Source: Paenibacillus sp. H1-7
Lineage (GTDB): Bacteria; Bacillota; Bacilli; Paenibacillales; NBRC-103111
Direction: 5' to 3'
Assembly (NCBI RefSeq): GCF_022354825.1
Contig: NZ_CP031168.1
Location: forward strand, 2,915,501-2,979,500
DNA: 64,000 nt
The notes under the pieces were generated by a model, which did not search any database, was not told the origin of the DNA, and was given only the letters and a program-made list of their open reading frames with translations. Below, in pieces: positions 60,694 to 64,000 of this stretch (positions are counted from its first letter, which is position 1; every line of letters begins with the position of its first letter). The translations under genes were made by a program, and so were the position numbers.

Positions 60694-61818
60694 TTACTGC
60701 ACGGTTTTTCGTTTGAATATTTCATGTAAACCGAATGTAGCGGCACCCATGGCCGCTCCGTATTTTTTCCAATGGGAAGCCACTACCGGGGTTGTTGCAA
60801 CAAGGGAGTTCTCCCGTTTCTGGATGGCCGTGACGAGCTTGTCGAAGAAGAGCCCGTTATCCGTAATCCACCCGCCGAGAATCATTTTTTGCGGGTTTAA
60901 CAGCTGCAGCGCTTTGCCGCAATAATCGGCCATATCCGTAATGATTCGATCCGCCTGCTCGCGGAACGGTTCGGTTCCCATCAGCGCCAAATCGATAAAC
61001 GAGCGTATGGTCTCCTCCGCTGTCATGCCGTCGAACGCTTCGGGATACTCGGCTTTCAATTTGGTCGATAGGGTAGGAGTGCAGAACGGATCGAAAGCCT
61101 GAATTCTTCCGGCCGTTCCCCGCGATCCGTGATAAATCTGGTCGTTTAATACAAGACCGGCGCCCGTACCGTAATCGATCATAATGAAGATCGTCGTATG
61201 GTCCCCCTTGGCGGCGCCGCTGAATCGTTCCGCGAAGCCCGCGGCGTCCAGGTCGTTAATTAGAAGCGCAGGGATGGACAGAGCTTCTTCGAGGCACGAC
61301 TGCAGCGGAAAATTCCGCACCTTCAGATAGGTCGATGCAAGGATGGTGCTCTGGATATCGTCGAGCCTTCCGGGAATAGAAATGCCGATCCTTTTGATCA
61401 GGTCGAGGGGGATGTTTTGCTTGTCGATAAAAGCTGTAATGCTCTCCGGAAGTCCGCTGCGGAGCTGCTCTTCTCCTATAATAGGCTTCAGCCCTTGGGT
61501 GGCGACAAGCTCCCCGTTCAAATTCAGGAGCACGCAGTGGGCGGGGGAGCTTGCGAGATCGACCCCAACGATGTAGCCGCCTTGGGAATCGATATTGAGC
61601 AGCGTCATTTTTCGGCCGACGCCGCTGCCGGTCGTACCGATTTCGCGGACGATGCCTTCCCGGATGATTTCTTCCATCAGAATGGAAACGGTAGTTGGGC
61701 TGAGCTTTGTCTTCCGCGACAAATCGATGCGGGAAATCGGCCCGTGATGGAATATGGTATGGAGCAGCGTCGATTTATTAATATCGCGGAGCATTTGCTG
61801 ATTTCCAATTTTTATCAT
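60694..61818 (-). CDS. ROK-family transcriptional regulator lacking the zinc motif
   Basis: 374 aa. The N-terminal winged HTH has NKSTLLHTIFHHGPISRIDLSRKTKLSPTTVSILMEE (about 14-52). The ROK sugar-kinase-like domain has GGYIVGVDLASSPAHCVLLN and IMIDYGTGAGLVLNDQIYHGSRGTAG. The usual zinc motif CxCGxxGC after GH is missing: this stretch reads AGRIQAFDPFCTPTLS. It is therefore probably a regulator that has lost kinase-type metal binding. It is transcribed divergently from a sugar ABC permease operon, whose promoter it probably controls with a sugar as inducer. Confidence 0.9.
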   Translation of the reverse strand: MIKIGNQQMLRDINKSTLLHTIFHHGPISRIDLSRKTKLSPTTVSILMEEIIREGIVREIGTTGSGVGRKMTLLNIDSQGGYIVGVDLASSPAHCVLLNLNGELVATQGLKPIIGEEQLRSGLPESITAFIDKQNIPLDLIKRIGISIPGRLDDIQSTILASTYLKVRNFPLQSCLEEALSIPALLINDLDAAGFAERFSGAAKGDHTTIFIMIDYGTGAGLVLNDQIYHGSRGTAGRIQAFDPFCTPTLSTKLKAEYPEAFDGMTAEETIRSFIDLALMGTEPFREQADRIITDMADYCGKALQLLNPQKMILGGWITDNGLFFDKLVTAIQKRENSLVATTPVVASHWKKYGAAMGAATFGLHEIFKRKTVQ

Positions 61819-62161
61819 ATAACTCTCCCATAGGACTTAAGATTAGAATCGGATAAGGCAATCAAATACGAATAGGGGAAGGGAAGTAATCTGGGTTTCT
61901 AATTTCGGGTGTTCAAGCATATTATTTTTATCGATGAAATAACCAAGGATAACCAGCAGCTGCTGTAATGCTCATTATAGGGACAACCAAAGCCGATGTC
62001 AACTAATGGGCCTGCTGAGCCGCAGCACGCTTCATGCCGGGGAATAGCAGCAATATATGCAGAAGAATCCCCGTAGTATGCCGGGAAATCAGTGATTTTA
62101 ACGATAAATTTTTTAATGGATCAGCCCGTTTCATCTGCTTGAAATTTGATTGCAAATCCCG

Positions 62162-62191
62162 TTGACAAACTATTGTTCACCCCCATATAAT
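62162..62191 (+). promoter_or_regulatory. Consensus sigma-A promoter of the sugar ABC operon
   Basis: TTGACA (62162-62167), an 18-bp spacer and TATAAT (62186-62191): both boxes are perfect. The transcript would start near 62198 and have a leader of about 230 nt. Confidence 0.8.
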
Positions 62192-62237
62192 GAACTCATT
62201 CGTTGGTGCCATTTGTTAAGAAATTATTTTTTTTGAT

Positions 62238-62264
62238 TAATTATTTTTACTCATGGAATAATTA
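62238..62264 (+). promoter_or_regulatory. Inverted repeat downstream of the promoter (candidate ROK operator)
   Basis: TAATTATT (62238-62245) and AATAATTA (62257-62264), spaced by 11 bp, lie about 50 bp after the -10 box. A roadblock-type operator for the divergently encoded ROK regulator is plausible. Confidence 0.45.
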
Positions 62265-62425
62265 GTTGTCCTTCTCCAGCTTGCAGCATCATCATTGGAA
62301 ACGCTGTACTACATTCGAGGGAGGTGAGCGCGGTTCGGCCGGCAGTTTACGGTACATATCGCTATCGCAATCAGGCAGTCTTATTCTTGAAGCCAGGTAA
62401 CTAATCATTAGGAAGGAGCAGCACT

Positions 62426-63358
62426 ATGTCCTCTTGGTTACATTTAACGAGCTTACATAAGATCAGGAAATATAAAATGCTGTACATCATGATACTGCCT
62501 GGGATCGTCTATTTGCTTATTAACAATTACCTTCCCATGTTCGGCATCGTTATTGCGTTCAAAGATATTAATTTCTCCAAAGGGATTATGGGCAGCGATT
62601 GGGTCGGGTTCAAAAATTTCGAGTATTTGTTCAAGACGGATGACGCCTTCATCATCACCCGAAATACGATCCTGTACAATGCCTTGTTTATCGTTTTGAA
62701 CCTGGTCATTTCGGTTACGCTCGCCATTTTGCTCAACGAGCTGAAGAACAGGCTCTTCTCCCGGATGTATCAAAGCATCATACTGCTCCCTTACCTCATC
62801 TCCTCGGTTATCATAGGCTATCTTGTCTTTTCACTCCTCAGTATGGAAACCGGATTTGTTAACAAAACGGTCCTGCCTTGGCTCGGATTACGAGAAATCA
62901 TGTGGTACAACGAGCCCCAATATTGGCCCTACATCCTCACCCTCGTAAAAATTTGGCACAGCGTCGGCTATCTATGCATCATCTATCTTGCCGCCGTGGT
63001 CGGAATCGATCAGGAATATTATGAAGCGGCAACCATAGACGGAGCGAGCAAGCTGCAGCGTATCCTGAGCATTACGATTCCCATGATTATCCCTGTTATT
63101 ACCATCATGACGCTCCTACAGATAGGGCGGATCTTTTATGCCGATTTCGGCCTGTTTTATCAAGTACCGTTGGATTCCGGGGCGCTGCTGCCCACGACCA
63201 ATGTGCTCGACACCTATGTTTACCGGGCTCTGCTGAAAAACGGAGATATCGGCATGTCCTCAGCCGCAGGTCTGTATCAATCCATCGTCGGCTTCATTCT
63301 CATCCTGATTTCCAATTATGTTGTGAAGAAAATCAATGCGGACAACGCGTTGTTTTGA
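62426..63358 (+). CDS. Sugar ABC transporter permease, LplB/YtcP type, subunit 1
   Basis: 310 aa, six membrane helices. The MalF-like LplB class is recognised by IRKYKMLYIMILPGIVYLLINNYLPMFGIVIAFKDINF, GFKNFEYLF, the EAA loop YEAATIDGASKLQRILSITIPMI, and a C-terminal segment LDTYVYRALLKNGDIGMSSAAGLYQSIVGFILI. It forms the channel with the next permease. No binding protein precedes it; one normally follows the second permease and would lie beyond the window. SD GGAAGGAGC. Confidence 0.93.
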   Translation: MSSWLHLTSLHKIRKYKMLYIMILPGIVYLLINNYLPMFGIVIAFKDINFSKGIMGSDWVGFKNFEYLFKTDDAFIITRNTILYNALFIVLNLVISVTLAILLNELKNRLFSRMYQSIILLPYLISSVIIGYLVFSLLSMETGFVNKTVLPWLGLREIMWYNEPQYWPYILTLVKIWHSVGYLCIIYLAAVVGIDQEYYEAATIDGASKLQRILSITIPMIIPVITIMTLLQIGRIFYADFGLFYQVPLDSGALLPTTNVLDTYVYRALLKNGDIGMSSAAGLYQSIVGFILILISNYVVKKINADNALF

Positions 63359-63372
63359 GTGGAGGGGAATCC

Positions 63373-64000
63373 ATGAACACAAGCAGGCTGGAGCAGTGGA
63401 TCTTGCATTTGTCTTTTGGTTTCATTTCCTGTCTATGCCTCATTCCTTTCTTGCTGCTCGTCTCGGCTTCCATTACCGATGAGAATGCCATCATTCAGAA
63501 CGGATATTCGTTTATTCCCCAAGCCTTCAGCACGGCAAGCTACGAAATGCTGTTTCATGACGCGCGAATGATATTCCATGCATACGGCATTTCCATCCTG
63601 GTTACCGTGATCGGTACGATCGCGAGCCTCACCATCATGGCTATGCTGGCTTATCCCATCTCAAGAAGGGAAATGCCGATGCGCCGTGCGATCACCTTTT
63701 TCGTATTCTTTACGATGCTGTTCAACGGAGGACTGGTCCCCACCTATTTGATGTATACCAATCTGTTCGCGATCAAAAACACGCTGTTTGCATTAATCGT
63801 TCCGGGATTATTGGTAAACGCTTTCTATGTCATTCTGATGAGAACCTTTTTTACCGTATCGATACCCGCACAGGTAGTGGAGTCGGCTTATATAGACGGA
63901 GCGGGGGAGTTCAAAATTTTTTATAAGATCGTGCTGCCGTTATCGCTTCCCGTTCTTGCAACCGTAGGGCTGTTTCAAATCATCAATTATTGGAACGACT
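63373..64000 (+). CDS. Sugar ABC transporter permease, LplC/YtcP type, subunit 2 (3' end outside window)
   Basis: The frame opens at ATG 63373 (SD GGAGGGGAA, 14 bp after the previous stop) and runs without a stop to the end, 209 codons. It is a MalG-like permease: LIPFLLLVSASITDENAII, GYSFIPQAFSTASYEML, MLFNGGLVPTYLMYTNL, and the EAA loop VESAYIDGAGEFKIFYKIVLPLSLPVLAT. About 80 more residues are expected. It is the partner of the preceding subunit. Confidence 0.92.
   Translation, partial: MNTSRLEQWILHLSFGFISCLCLIPFLLLVSASITDENAIIQNGYSFIPQAFSTASYEMLFHDARMIFHAYGISILVTVIGTIASLTIMAMLAYPISRREMPMRRAITFFVFFTMLFNGGLVPTYLMYTNLFAIKNTLFALIVPGLLVNAFYVILMRTFFTVSIPAQVVESAYIDGAGEFKIFYKIVLPLSLPVLATVGLFQIINYWND

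Larger units (their letters stand above)
61819..62425. other. Divergent control region of the ROK gene and sugar ABC operon
   Basis: 607 bp without a gene. The left part is featureless AT-rich sequence. The right part contains the promoter at 62162, the inverted repeat at 62238 and the strong SD of the permease gene. Confidence 0.6.

Overview
The window looks like a chromosomal segment of a Paenibacillus-type Gram-positive bacterium (Bacillota, Bacillales). The reasons are strong AGGAGG-type ribosome binding sites, frequent GTG/TTG starts, roughly 50-55% GC, many lipoprotein-dependent ABC importers, a YesM/YesN-like two-component pair beside a sugar-binding lipoprotein, a perfect CcpA cre site, and LplB/YtcP-style sugar permeases. 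This assignment is inference from gene content; no rRNA or tRNA gene is present.

Layout. (1) 1-2600: the end of a radical SAM/SPASM gene, an AT-rich orphan gene, then about 1.3 kb without a credible gene that holds a nested inverted-repeat element, about five degenerate 105-118 bp tandem repeats and an isolated terminator. (2) 2784-13184: sugar-binding lipoprotein, sensor kinase and AraC-type response regulator, then a gluconate operon (gntP, short 6-phosphogluconate dehydrogenase, gntK) followed by a PucR-family regulator. (3) 13287-15122: an SDR-like protein lacking the catalytic lysine, and a PadR/DUF2812 pair with three iterated operator-like repeats. (4) 15265-24558: a LacI-controlled sugar operon (oxidoreductase, solute-binding lipoprotein, two TIM-barrel isomerases, FGly-type sulfatase), with the same 14-bp palindrome in both promoters, then a secreted glycoamylase-like protein preceded by a cre site. 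(5) 24873-27505: cysD and cysN, the latter carrying a shortened APS-kinase-like tail without a P-loop. (6) 27714-30546 (minus strand): TetR and membrane protein, one IS3-family element (28956-30229), and a YkgJ-type Cys-cluster protein. (7) 30758-49495: a membrane protein, then a large sulfur-compound cluster: LysR regulator behind an attenuator-like leader, three flavin-dependent monooxygenases, a peptide/nickel-type ABC importer, a cystine-type ABC importer, two GNAT acetyltransferases, a DinB protein and two M20D amidohydrolases. (8) 49576-64000: aldo/keto reductase, SolA-like oxidase, xanthine phosphoribosyltransferase, phosphotransferase, a 53-aa small protein, a hybrid kinase, an OmpR/kinase pair, an NlpC/P60 hydrolase behind a 22-codon leader ORF, a UbiB-like kinase with a phasin-like partner, and a ROK regulator divergent from sugar ABC permeases that run off the end.

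How it fits together. Region 7 has the same gene types as the Bacillus subtilis ytlI-ytmI/snaA-tcyJKLMN-cmo-sndA and yxe operons: import an S-substituted cysteine, N-acetylate it, cleave the C-S bond with a flavin monooxygenase, and deacetylate to recover cysteine. Here most functions occur twice and a second importer is added. With the sulfatase operon and cysDN just upstream, about 34 kb is largely devoted to obtaining sulfur or sulfated carbohydrate, interrupted by one insertion sequence. Functions are assigned from protein motifs and gene order only; no database search was possible.
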